Origin: Zopfochytrium polystomum
Taxonomy: Eukaryota; Chytridiomycota; Chytridiomycetes; Chytridiales; Chytridiaceae
DNA: 64,000 bases
Assembly: GCA_025765615.1 (NCBI GenBank)
Contig: JAIVFJ010000023.1
Span: 372,001 to 436,000 of the forward strand
Reading direction: 5' to 3'
The translations under genes were made by a program, and so were the position numbers. A model generated the notes under the pieces. That model did not search any database. It was not told the DNA's origin and saw only the letters and a program-made list of their open reading frames with translations. Shown in pieces: positions 39,653 through 50,707 of this stretch (positions within the stretch are counted from its first letter, which is position 1; each line of letters opens with the position of its first letter).

Positions 39653-41691
39653 ATGAGCGCTACGATCGAGCCTGCAGTCATCGACGAAGACCTGCTGCGA
39701 AAGAGCGTCAACGAGCAGGTATCGCCAGAGGTGGCGGACATTGCACGCAAGGAAGGCATCGATCCGCTCGAGGTCCGCATGCTTCGCTGCGACTACAAGA
39801 GTTGGGTGTTACGTTGTAGATTATAGAGGCCAAACTGCAGGCAGTTTAAGCTCTCCTATGCAGATATTCTCAAAATAGACAACCTTTGGGCTTTCGAGAA
39901 CCTGACCAAGCTTCAGTTGGACAATAACATAATTGAGCGAATTGAAAACATCAACTTTTTGAAGAACTTGCAATGGCTGGGTTTGTTTCCATTGGTTTCG
40001 CTAAGCGGACTGACCATTTTCAGATCTCTCATTCAACAATATTACAACCATCGAAGGATTAGACGGATTGAGCAAGTTGACAGATCTTACCCTTTTCAAC
40101 AATCGCATATCGAAAGTGGAGAACATGGACGACCTCGTGAACCTTTCGATATTCTCGATAGGAAACAATAATCTGACAATAATGGAAAATGTACGTCGCA
40201 TTCTGTTCTCCGACGTATTGGTGTCTTACAGAGGCGAAGATGACCTATCTGTCGAGATTCGAAAACTTGCGTGTGCTCAATGCCGCAGGGAATGCCTTGT
40301 GCAAAAGTGTGAATTACCGCCACTATATCCTTGCACATATCCGTGGTCTGAAATATCTGGACTACAGACTGATCGATGAGGAATCGGTGGGCGTTGAGCA
40401 GAGCTGGGTTATTAATACTTACACATTTGAACTCTGGCCTGGCTATGACTGGTGACTTGCAAGATTCTAGGTTGCTGCAGCGCGGGAAAAGTACATTGAT
40501 GATTTGATTGCAATAGAGGAGGAAGAAAAGATTTTGAACACCAAGAAGGAAGAAACTCGAAAATTCAAAGAAATTAGCACTCTCTATGAGGTAAGACTTT
40601 CAAAATCTTAGCTCCAAGCACGGTCAATTGACAACAGCAGTCCGCTCATATCGGTGGTATCGACACTTTGTTCCAAGACATGCTCAGCGAGGATCAGGAC
40701 TACCAGCGGATTCTGCCAGTTGCGAAGGAGAGGATCATGGATTTGCAAGAGGCGTATGCGGCGAAGTTCGAAGTTGTTTTAAACGAGCTCAAGCACTTTG
40801 TATTGAAAAAGCATGCGGAAAAGAACGACGAAATCGCAGCATTTCACGACTGCCTAAATGCCACAAAAAATGAAATTGACGCAGAATGCCTGACTAAATT
40901 GAATAAGTACTCTCATTTCAAAAAGCAGGTATGAAGCGAGCACTGTTCGAAAGCAAACTAATTTTTCCAAAGATGCTAAAAATCATTCAATCATCTCGCG
41001 ACACAAAAGAAGTGGACGAAACGCTGAAGACTCTGAAGGATGAGACAAATGATATTTCGGACCAGCTTATCAGCCTGGAGATGCAGCTAGTGGAGCAATT
41101 CGAGGTAGAGCTGAAAAGCTTTTTGCCACAGCTGGCTTAAACATTCAACACAGGATGTGATAAAGGAATTCGAACGCAACTATACGGAGCTTTGCTCTGG
41201 CGTAAATGAGTTCGGACAAACATGTTTTGCCCGATTGCGAGAATTGGAAAACGAACATCACGAAAAATACTCTGAATGTGTTCTTCAAATTTTTGAGCGT
41301 TTTAACAAGGGCGAACTGGATGACTTCGAGGATGACCTCCGCGATGTAACGTCTTGAGTCATACCCATTATGCGTTCTAAACTCTAAAACGCCAGGTTCT
41401 GAGCGATAAAGACTCTCTAGTTAACTCAATAAATGGATCGCACGATTTCCATCTGGGTAAATTCGACCACCAGGTTCGTTATTCGTTGGACTGGGGGAGG
41501 GTGCAAGAATCTAACTTATTGTCCCTTAGGAGGATAGCTTGGTGTCGGGAATCTCGAAAGATCTAGAGACTCTCACTCAGAAAGTCCACGAGCGTGAAAT
41601 TCAGCGAAATCGGGACCGTATCTGCGAAATTGTGGCGTTTATTGATAAGTGCAATGCTGAAATTGAAGCGGCGGAGGAAAATGCGTTTTGA
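39653..41691 (+). CDS. DRC3: dynein regulatory complex subunit 3 (DRC3/LRRC48)
   Basis: Leucine-rich-repeat subunit of the nexin-dynein regulatory complex that links outer doublets of motile axonemes. The ATG at 39653 opens [18 protein letters not shown]. LRRs follow across several exons: [74 protein letters not shown] and [14 protein letters not shown] coiled-coil half follows with the DRC3 landmarks [13 protein letters not shown] and [10 protein letters not shown]. The last exon has [18 protein letters not shown] and ends EENAF at 41689-41691, matching human D.I.RN..R..EI..YID. There are about nine exons of normal family length. Its presence implies the organism makes motile flagella. Confidence 0.94.
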
Positions 41692-41884
41692 TTCCTTTGA
41701 TAATTTATACAATAAATTCATTCTCAAAAGATTCCTAAAGGCTATCGAAAGGAACTGTTTGCTTTTTTCAGCTTCGACCGTAGTGTACGGCCAAATGATC
41801 GATCTTGTCGAAGAACTAAGTTGAAGGCGCAGAATTGGGAAAATTGGAGCGGTTCTGCGGTGCTTGATTAGATTTCATCTTTAA

Positions 41885-44356
41885 CTAGTAGAGTTCACCT
41901 TTGATCATCAACAAGGAGGCATCGACGGGATGCGTTATTGTGGAGATAACCTTGTACTTCTCGATGTCACCAGCTGAATAATTCATTTAGTTGTCGAAGA
42001 GTGGGAGAAGGGAAGCGCTGACCGAAGGTTCTGGCGACAAATGCTTTTAAGCAGTTCTCAATCGATGAAGATAATCGTTTAGTGGTGACGCAAGCGACGA
42101 CGTTGACTCTCTTCACATCTAAATTAACAAGAGTCTCTTCGATTTTTTCCGGACTGAACTCCACAGCTAAAAGAGAAGGACCTAAGTTCTATACGTGCGA
42201 CTGGCGTTCTTACGCATTATATCGAAGGGTTTCCGTGCCGCATGCATCAAAGGAATCATTTGTTTTTGAATGATTTCAAGAACTGCCTTCTTGTCCTCTT
42301 GATCTGCAAGGATTATTGCTTCCTTGTCCGTCACATTCATGACGTTTCCTTCAGAAACGTCAGCGTTTGTCCACTCAGCGACTGAAAGCCACCAAACCTT
42401 TCGAGGCTCTGGAGAAGAGAGTCATGGCCCATTTAGTCGCCGTTGACTTCTCTTTGAATTCGATATCGACATCCATCAAACAATTGTCCCCTTTCTCATT
42501 GCTCAAGTATGTAACGGTCGCCGTGGATCCGTCGAAATCAGCAGAGAGTATTTTCTGTAGGTCCAATGGAAAGCTTGGGTGGGTCGATTTGTCTGTGGTC
42601 CAGAGTTACTGCTTCACAGCAATCAAAGATTGAACGGTATCACCTTTGACAGACAACGCGTGAACATTTCCTTGCGAAACTAGCAGCTGATAGTCAGATC
42701 CCGAGATTGTTCCAATCTTCTCTAGCAGAGGCTTTTATAAGATAAGCATTACCATTCACTTGCGGGAGTTGTTTAAACACGACGTGGACCCACTTCGCGA
42801 CCAACGTAGCCCAGGTCCTGTTTCGAGCCCTTTCGAATTGACTTGAGGCTCGACCTCTGAGATTGTGAGCCCATGGAGTCTCCAGGCACGCAGCTTTTGA
42901 ATTCAGCTAATACGTCGTCGTACTCATTTTCGTCAAAACCAGCATCTTCTTTAAGTTTCGAGAGCCCCGACGAACTCGCGGTCCTTCGATTCTCTTCTCG
43001 CCTTATCCCCATTGCTCCCTGCACCTCCCCAAACTGTTTTGGCATTCCACTCTCCTCTGGTGACTTTGAGTTCGCAACGTGCTGCTCAAGCGCAGCGGCA
43101 ATGCCCATTAAATCATCGAGCTTCTGTATCGTCAGCTTCTGACTCCCGCCAAGTGTGTGAGTTGATCCAAGACGCGTTGTCCGTGGGCCGGGCGTTTCTT
43201 CCAGTTCAATTGACTGCGTTTGGCGCCCACTGCGGTCCCACGATGAGAGCGAGACTGGTGACAAAGCCGACGTACGCGTACTATTGGAGTACTTGGTAGA
43301 GCTGTCCGCCGACAAAAGCGACGACGCAGTCTTGGTGGGCGAAGACGAGTCCAACGCGTGATCGCTGCCATCCGATGGAGATGGAGGTATAGGCAAGGTC
43401 GATACATCGCTTCTGGGCGAGAAACTATCGTGCGAAAGGGAGCTTGTTGCATCGGATGATGGCGTTAATACTTTGATGCTGTTGATTCCAGAGTCACCGA
43501 AGCTTCTGGCGGTTGGGCTTATTTTTCCCTCTTTGATTCGCCGAAGGACTTCAATCTCGAAATCCAAATTTGTGGCCAGAGCGTTTAGCGCCTGGCTATC
43601 GTCCGCACGAGACTGAAAGGATTTGTTGGTGCTAATAGAAAGTGAGGCTGATGGGCTTGGCTCAGACTCGAAACCTGCGCTGTCTGGGGTGGTAATCGAC
43701 GTGGTCACTGCTGATTGGACTGTTTCCGTTCTTTGAGTTGGCAAGGCGTCCACAGCTGAACTTGGTTGAGCCTCGCAAGACTCTGGTGTTATCCAGTCAA
43801 GTGAAGGCTTGGGAGTTGTAATCAAGTCGTTGTCAAGCTGTCGGTCAAAGCCAGCCTTTGGTAAGGCGTCAGTGATAGACTCAGCTGTGTCGCCCATCGA
43901 CTGAGACTGGAAAAATGCTGTCGTAACAGCAGTCTCCACCCATTTTCCGTTGACCTTTCTGAAGAGCTGCGGCTCCCCTGTGGTTCCTGTCGAAGGTGGC
44001 TCCTGGTCTTTTCCGAAAAACGAGGATCGGGGCTGTGTTGGGACAGATGAACCGCGTTGGCGAAGAGCTGCTGCCTTAGCTGAGATTGCGGTTGCAAACT
44101 GCGATGTCGACGAAGGCGTCGAGATCACTCCCTCTTCATCAACTTCAGCGTTCCGCGACAAAGTGACATTGAGGTGGTTTGAAATCGTCACAGAATTACC
44201 CTTTCCGTCTCCCACTTGCAGGAAATTGACTGAGGCGGCAGGAACGGGAACGTCACCAGATGACAGCGCCTTCTGGGTAAGAAGGGCTTTCTTTCGCCGT
44301 TCTGCTTCGAGTTTCTTAACGAGGTGGGACACTGATATCTGCGGTTTCTCGTCCAT
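41885..44356 (-). CDS. Ser/Thr-rich protein with a possible C-terminal PH-like domain, unrecognised
   Basis: The ATG at 44356 opens MDEKPQISVSHLVKKLEAE, then a short basic helix and about 500 residues of Ser/Thr/Pro-rich disordered sequence in one long exon. Near 42810 the frame ends in a stop unless a donor (GAA|GTGGGT) is spliced over about 75 nt to PLLEKIGTISGSDYQLLVSQ. Further exons give TVTYLSNEKGDNC and STATKWAMTLFSRA, with the Trp position of a PH-type last helix, then KAVLEIIQKQMIPL and EKIEETLVNLDVKRVNVVA. The end is LLMIKGELY at 41885. If that splice is wrong, these are two genes. I do not recognise either half. Confidence 0.5.
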
Positions 44357-44537
44357 CGTACAACGTACAACGAGCTAAAAAAAGAATCTTGCTATGAAAC
44401 ATATAACGATTTTTTTGGTGGACGCCTTCAGTCCTCCGAGTCCATCCTCGGAATTGAATTCAAAAACTGAACCAAAAGAGACGTAGGGGATCAACAAGAA
44501 AGAAAACTCAGAAAGAGGAAGCACGCATGGTATGTCC

Positions 44538-45843
44538 TTATTTGTACTTTTGAGCGAAGTACGTTTTGACCTTGAAAAATGACTCTCAGCACGAATACAC
44601 CAAATATCGAAGACACCTACCTTGTCTCCAAACGCGACCATGCAAACTGTTTGCCACATGCCAAGGCAAATGCGAGGCTGGTGTAGATTGGCCACTTTAG
44701 CTTCAAACATGATATTGCGGAGGTACCAACCGTGACACCGCGGTAAAACCCGAGCACCCCGTTATTCGAGTAAATCCACTTTGCGGCCGTGCCGATAGTC
44801 ATTTTCGTTGGACGCCCGGGCGTCTGAACCTGACTCTGCATCTCCACGCGGATAACCTCGATAGGCTGGTTCCAGCAGGACAACGCGCCACCCATGGTCG
44901 AGGCCGCCACCTTCTCGAGGTCCGACAGCTTCTTGCTGGGATCCCGTCCAGCACGACCTTTTATGAGGTCCTCAGCGATGCGCGACAACCCAAAGCGAGA
45001 TCCCCAGTTTGTGCATTGGCGGACAGCTACGGCATTGACACCCTTGTTGATTCCGCGAATACCCTCACGGGCGAAAATTTCGCGAGCGACTTGAATAGTG
45101 GATTTTTGGGCCGCGGCTCCACCCTTGTGTCGGGTGACTTCAACGGTCTAAGAAATTCACAGAAGCAGTTTCGTTAGTGTCACCTCGCCCACCAGTAGGA
45201 CGCAACGATGATTACTTACTTTCATGAACGTACAGAATCCCATCGTCGTGTACGCTGGAATAGACATTCGCGGTGAGGATCAACGTCGAGCACGCACATT
45301 AAAGGGCCGAAGACCACTCACCCTGGCGATGAAGATCAAGTCACAAAGCCCGAGTGTACAGCAAGGATTGTTTGTAGGGGCGGAACGAGCAGCACATTAG
45401 ATGCACTATAGAGGGTTTTGGCGCGACCTTCGTGGTGATCGGCTCTCTCAACAGAAGCAACTACCAACCTGAGCAATACCTCCGCCCATTCCACCGACAA
45501 TGCCGGCAACGGCTGGGCCCGCGCCAAGCACCCTGACCTGATAGTCGATTTCAGATGCGGCAAACAGAAGAACAGCTCCTTTCGTGGCAGCCTCGATCCA
45601 CGCCCAAGGAATGAGCCCCTGATAGAAGCCGAAGACGCCGCCGCGACCCCACACGGCGGCGATGGAAGAGGGCATTGTCTGTCCGCGGTTGGCTGCCATT
45701 TGAGTCTTGATAACTTCGAATGGCTGTCCAAGAGTGGAGACTTCGAAGATGTTGAGGCCAGCGCCGATGGCCAAGTTAATGAAGGAGATTGGCTTCTTCT
45801 GCAGCGGCGCATTGCGGTCGGTGGGGGTTGTGTCGATGGCCAT
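44538..45843 (-). CDS. YHM2: mitochondrial carrier, YHM2-type citrate/2-oxoglutarate antiporter
   Basis: Inner-membrane carrier exchanging citrate and 2-oxoglutarate between matrix and cytosol. The ATG at 45843 opens [20 protein letters not shown]. Three repeats are visible: [20 protein letters not shown] with [19 protein letters not shown]; a second with [12 protein letters not shown] and [17 protein letters not shown]; and a third with [20 protein letters not shown] and [10 protein letters not shown], then [14 protein letters not shown]. Sequence such as [18 protein letters not shown] and [14 protein letters not shown] is close to yeast Yhm2 rather than to generic carriers. The last exon is tiny (YK and stop at 44538). 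There are about seven exons. Confidence 0.9.
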
Positions 45844-46423
45844 CGTCTTGCAATTCGGCTGCTTCGTTGGGAATTGGAGGGAATTAGAAATGAGGGCGGG
45901 TGGGATCGGGTAGCGGGGCGGTGTGCGATTTGATCTTTTCTGCCGATTTTCTTTTTTGCAAGGCGTGTGATCTGTTACGTCAGGCTATTATCGCCGAAAG
46001 CAGCAGTGGGGTGCCTCCGCAGATCCGCCATTGAAACCGCCCCAAGCGTTGAACCAACCACCACAACCACTTACTGGTGTCCTTGAAGAGTGATGCGTGC
46101 AGGGATTCTTGGCTTCGAGTTGTAAGGATAGGACCGAAAGAGGTTGGTTGGGTCGGTTGATCAAATATACAGCAGGTATATGAGGAGAAGAAGAAGAAAG
46201 GGAGGGATGCCGGGCGTGGGAACGGAACGAATGTGGGGCGGACGACTTTTCCGGATAATAAGTAGATTGTTGGTTTTTGTATGCGAACACCTTTTGATGC
46301 TCCCAAAAATGTACCAAAAATCAAAAAAAAAAAAAAAAAAAACAGAAGAAAGAAAGGATCGGGGTAAAAGTAAGAAAGCCGGGTGACAATGTTTTTCCGG
46401 TGATTTCCGCGCGATTTCCGGGC
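45844..46423. other. intergenic, YHM2 promoter side, with a 20-A run
   Basis: Upstream of YHM2 and downstream of the propeller-like gene. It holds an A20 run at 46323-46342. I see no convincing gene; frames are low-complexity. Confidence 0.5.
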
Positions 46424-48665
46424 CTACTCCAACAGTTCCCCTTCTTCCTCCTCATCGATATTGACCCCACTAGAGAAACCATCGCCGTCCACTTTCTTGG
46501 CGGGAGACGAGGCATCAACAGAGATCATTTTGTGACCAGATTCGATTGTCGCTGCGGCCAAACCTGTCTCCTCCTCATCCTCCACATCGAGAATACTATT
46601 GACATCGAACGCAACAGCCGCATCCAGTGAGGCACGCGCTCCTGACTCTGCATTAGCCAGTTTCATTATCGCATCGAAAAGTTTGGTCATCTTCCGTTTC
46701 TCCAGCTTGGTGCGGGAAGGAGGACCAATGTCCACTCGCCTTCGCTGCGCGCGAGGAGCCTGAATGATCGCAGAGCGTCGATCGTCTGCTGATTCGCGAT
46801 CGACTGATATTGAGTGGGCCTCAACAGCACCATCACAAAAGGATAGGACGACGAGGGGATGGCCGCCTGCAATCGGATCTCCAACAACCAGTCGATATGG
46901 CCAATCGGGTGTTTCTATTGAATGCAATAACTGAAAGGAAGAGGCGTTACATTGGAACTGAGTTGAACACGATGAATACCTCTCCTTCGCGAAATATTCT
47001 AACAGAGGCGTGATGTCCGATACAAAGGACTAGATCAGCACAGGCTGGGTCGGCGTCTTTTGGACGAAGTGACTCAACATGGGTGATCGCGAAGTCAACA
47101 GAGGCATATCGATATAACTGGGGAAGAATACAATCAAAACGGATTTTGGGAATCAAGGCAACCAACTGACCTTAAAAGTGTCAAGTATGTACAAGTTCGC
47201 ATCATCACCAGCCAGCAAGACCTGCGAAGGCAGAGATGCCCCAATTCTCGCGTTGCCGGTAACATTGAGCTGCCAAAAAAAGCCGGTACAAATCTTGCCG
47301 AAGAAATGAGAAGGTTCAAGCAGTTTACAGAGTACCTACCGCCTTGACTGCTGATGGAGTTGTTACCCAGAATGCAATGTAGCCTTGCCTCATGAAGATG
47401 ATGCGCCGAGACCCATCGCAAGCAAGAATAAACTCTCCAACTTCTCCCTTCGCGTTAACCACTTTTGTGGGAAGAATACACCTAATTCCGGGGCTGTAAC
47501 CGAGCTGAAAACAAAGTGTAAATGATACACCACCAAGATTCAAGCGGCCATCAGTCCCAACCCACCGTTTCTGTAGGTCTTGTTCCGCCGACCTGTGCCC
47601 GCCATTTCCGATCAGTAAGAGATAGCGCCGTCAAAGAACCCTTTGCATCGCCCGCTATTACAAGCGGACCATGCTCTGTAGGGGAGTGAGCTCGCAGAAG
47701 ATGAAAATTGTGGCAAACGCGGCCCGCACCTGATGAAGTATGGACCGCAAGGCAAGTTATTGCTGCGCCTGTGCAGCAGCGGAAGACCACGCGCAACCTC
47801 GAAATAATATAAACGGTCCCTTCCGAATCCCCAACGATCATGTCCGAAATCGTGTGTGCCGTCATTTTTGCCGTTAGTAGCGCCGTTATGCAAACGCCCT
47901 TTGTTTCCAGCCAGTAATCCCCTTCCTGATAGAGTGTCACTCGATCATCTGCGAAGCAAATTCGATACATACTGGAGCTGAAGCCGCATTAATCACAACC
48001 AGCGTCCCTGCATCGGTCGATACGACCACATCCGTCCGAGCTTCTGCGTCTCTCGCCTTTTCGAGTCGCTCCTGGGACAACCAATCTGCAGATCCTGAAG
48101 GCTCTACGGGGCCACGAGCCATTGCAGCGCCGCGGCCCCTCCCTCCCCGTTGACCGAGAGGCCCCGACTTGCTTCCGCGTCCACCGCGGCCAAAGCCTCG
48201 GCCTCCGCGACCGCCATGGAAGCCGCTGTGGGGATTACCGCTGACGACCTGCGCGACGCTGATCGCCCCACTGCCTATCGGATCACCGCCATAACGACCC
48301 GGATGAGTTTGAGAAAATGTTCCGGCTCCTGGTCCATCGGGTCTTCCATCGGGAAAGAAAACACCACGACTGATGGCGACAGCCGTGGCCTTGATGGATG
48401 AAAACGAGGAGGGATATGGTAAGGTCTTATCGCCTGTGGTGAGCGCGGTTGCCAACGAGTGAGCCTCGCGCCTCCATAGTAATGTCGAGGTAACGCTTGG
48501 GTGATGAGAGAATTGACCCAATGATGGTCTCTCCGCAAATAACACGGCGTTCTTGGGCGCACTCTCCGACGATCGTGTCGGAATACCGTCCAGGAAGGTT
48601 CGCAAGTAAGGGCGCTCAGGCTCCGGTACGTTCTCAACGTTGTGCACGACCGTGACAAGCGGCAT
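46424..48665 (-). CDS. predicted beta-propeller protein with an RGG-rich insert, unrecognised
   Basis: The ATG at 48665 (or 48704 in frame) opens MPLVTVVHNVENVPEPERPY. An Arg/Gly-rich stretch (FHGGRGGRGFGRGGRGS near 48220) lies in the first third. From about 47970 short exons give strand-rich blade-like units: ISDMIVGDSEGTVYIISR, LVIAGDAKGSLTALSLTD, EFILACDGSRRIIFMR, VLLAGDDANLYILDTFK, ADLVLCIGHHASVRIF and LVVLSFCDGAVEAHSISV. These resemble FG-GAP/WD-type blades. The acidic tail (VNIDEEEEGELLE) ends at 46424. It is nearest in style to KICSTOR-type propellers (Kaptin, ITFG2), but I could not establish orthology. The RGG part suggests RNA contact or arginine methylation. Confidence 0.6.
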
Positions 48666-48740
48666 GGTTTTTGTCGCTTTCCCATTACAAAAAAAAAGTA
48701 CCATTACTATAAAAGGGGAACTTTATTGCATGATCGGTCA

Positions 48741-49741
48741 TCAGAGAACGCCTGCAGACTTGAGTTTCGAAATGAGCTGCGTCTTGTTAGTTAAGAGGAA
48801 ATGTGCGAAAAGAGCACGCATACCTCGTCAACCGACTCAACTTTTCCTCCCCCAACACGCTTTGGAGGCTCCGTAACTTCCACCGTTTGAAGTGTCGGAG
48901 TGACGTCAACGCCAAGGTCAGCCGGCGTGACTTTCGTAAGGGGTTTCTTTTTCGCTTTCATGATGTTCGGCAAGGTCGCATACCTCGGCTCGTTCAGGCT
49001 GAAGGGTTTTCTCTCAGGTCACGGGCAGAATTTCGTAAATCTGAAATAATTGCTACTTACCGGAGATCCGCTGTCACGATCGCGGGAAGTGGGGCAGAGA
49101 CGGTCTCAAGACCAGTATCTACCTCCCTCGTAACCTGAATCGACTTGGCATCCCCAGCAATCTCGACCTTTGATGCGAAAGTGCCTTGCGGCCAGTTAAG
49201 CAAACCGGCGAGCATTTGACCAGTCTGGTTAGAGTCGTCATCAATCGCTTGCTTGCCCAAGATGACCAACTCTGGCTTTTCCTTCTCTACAACCGCCTTG
49301 AGGAGTTTAGCCACCTGATGGGCGCCGGGAAAGTGTTCAACACCAAACATGCAGACAATTTTGAACCTGAAGAGGCTCACCTGCAGTGGTTGCACCTCAG
49401 CATTTTCGGGGACCTCAATGTGCAAGGCTTGGTCTGCACCCATCGCCAGGGCAGTCCTGAGAATCTCCTGGGATTTGGAAGGCCCGACGGAGACTGCCCA
49501 AACCTCCTTGGCCTTTTTTGCCTCCTTCAATCGAACGGCTTCTTCCACGGCGATCAGATCAAACGGGTTCATCGAGTGTTTGACGTTCGCCGTTTCCACT
49601 TTGCCTCCGACAACGCGTATTTTGACGGCTATATAACGTCCGCGCGACGAGTCAGTAGCCTTGCTAGAAAAAGCGGAAGCCGATCTTACCGTAGTCGACG
49701 ACGCGCTTAACAGGTACGAGTACTCGATTGATTGCTGACAT
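48741..49741 (-). CDS. ETFB: electron transfer flavoprotein beta subunit (ETFB)
   Basis: With the alpha subunit, it carries electrons from acyl-CoA dehydrogenases to ETF-ubiquinone oxidoreductase in the mitochondrial matrix. The ATG at 49741 opens [17 protein letters not shown], spliced near 49690 to [20 protein letters not shown]. The family signatures follow: [58 protein letters not shown] and [20 protein letters not shown] then leads to [15 protein letters not shown]. The last exon ([11 protein letters not shown]) ends at 48741. The length is near 255 aa, as in human ETFB, with no long presequence; the N-terminus itself probably serves for import, as in other ETFBs. There are four or five exons. 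Confidence 0.94.
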
Positions 49742-50707
49742 CTGTCCTTGGTGGTTTTCTGAGAGCGGAAGATGCGATCAAAGACGATTTCCAAAACAAC
49801 AACAACAGATCAAATCGCGGGAAGGTGGACTATGAGGAGGCGGTTGCATTAAACCAGTGGCGCGTCGCCGTTGGAGGTAAGTTCAGTCCGATCGCGTCAG
49901 GCTGGTCATTCCTCCGTTCCTGAAACCCCCCGGGAATTGAAGGATGCCCTACTTGAGTGACGTCACCAAAGAAGAAATATTCAAACCAAAAAATAATTTC
50001 GATCCTTGTTCACACACTTTTGGTCATACTGGTGATGGACAGAACCAGTGGACGCGCAGTTCCTCGAAAACACCCACGGGGTTAAACGAACATGTTTCCG
50101 AGCCGCAAATCGAATGGAAAGGGTTTTTGACGGGGAGCAACGTCACAATCCCTTCTTTTTGAGTTAAATACAACACTGAACTCATGGGAGTTTTTTTTTT
50201 TTCTCTCGTTTTTTTTTTCTTGCCCAAAGGTCTGTTACATCAGACGAAACCCGCATTCGGTTTAAATAGATGTTCAAACGCACCTTTATACACCGCAATC
50301 GATATCGCTGCAAGAAGGTGAATGTGTGAGGACAAGCTCATCATTCAGTTGGTCACCGGGTGTCTTCGCGGGCGCCAACTTCTTTGCCAGCCCTGGCGAG
50401 GAAGTTTCCACTTCCAAATTTTGTCGTTGGTCGGCCCAGCATGCGATCGGTGGAGGTGTGCATCTGCGCTGGTTAGTTCGAAATTGGGTGCTGCACGGAT
50501 TCGCACTGGTTAAAGCCAACCAGTAATATCCAGTTTTCGTTCCACAACTCAATGGCAACTGAACCGAAGCATTCACTTGAGTGGAACGTATTCGGAAAAC
50601 TAATTTGCATCGTGGGCCTGTTCTTCCCACGTGAGCAAAATGGATTATTTAAGACATATTCTATTTTTTCCTTTTCGATGGTTTCCACTGTGCAACTATA
50701 TGTACAA
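49742..50707. other. intergenic, no supported gene
   Basis: Between ETFB and the LDB-family gene. Short frames exist on both strands, but none shows a family or a sensible exon chain. A T-rich stretch lies at 50191-50220. ETFB promoter elements probably sit near 49750-49950; no motif is obvious. Confidence 0.4.

Noticed and set aside
42731..42755. ATG followed by GTAATG...AAAG, resembling the SNU13 start-codon exon
   Set aside because: The implied intron is only about 21 nt, too short for this genome; a longer upstream donor gives an in-phase join.
49186..49710. 174-codon plus-strand frame across ETFB
   Set aside because: Exactly antisense to well-conserved ETFB coding sequence, so a shadow of its codon use.
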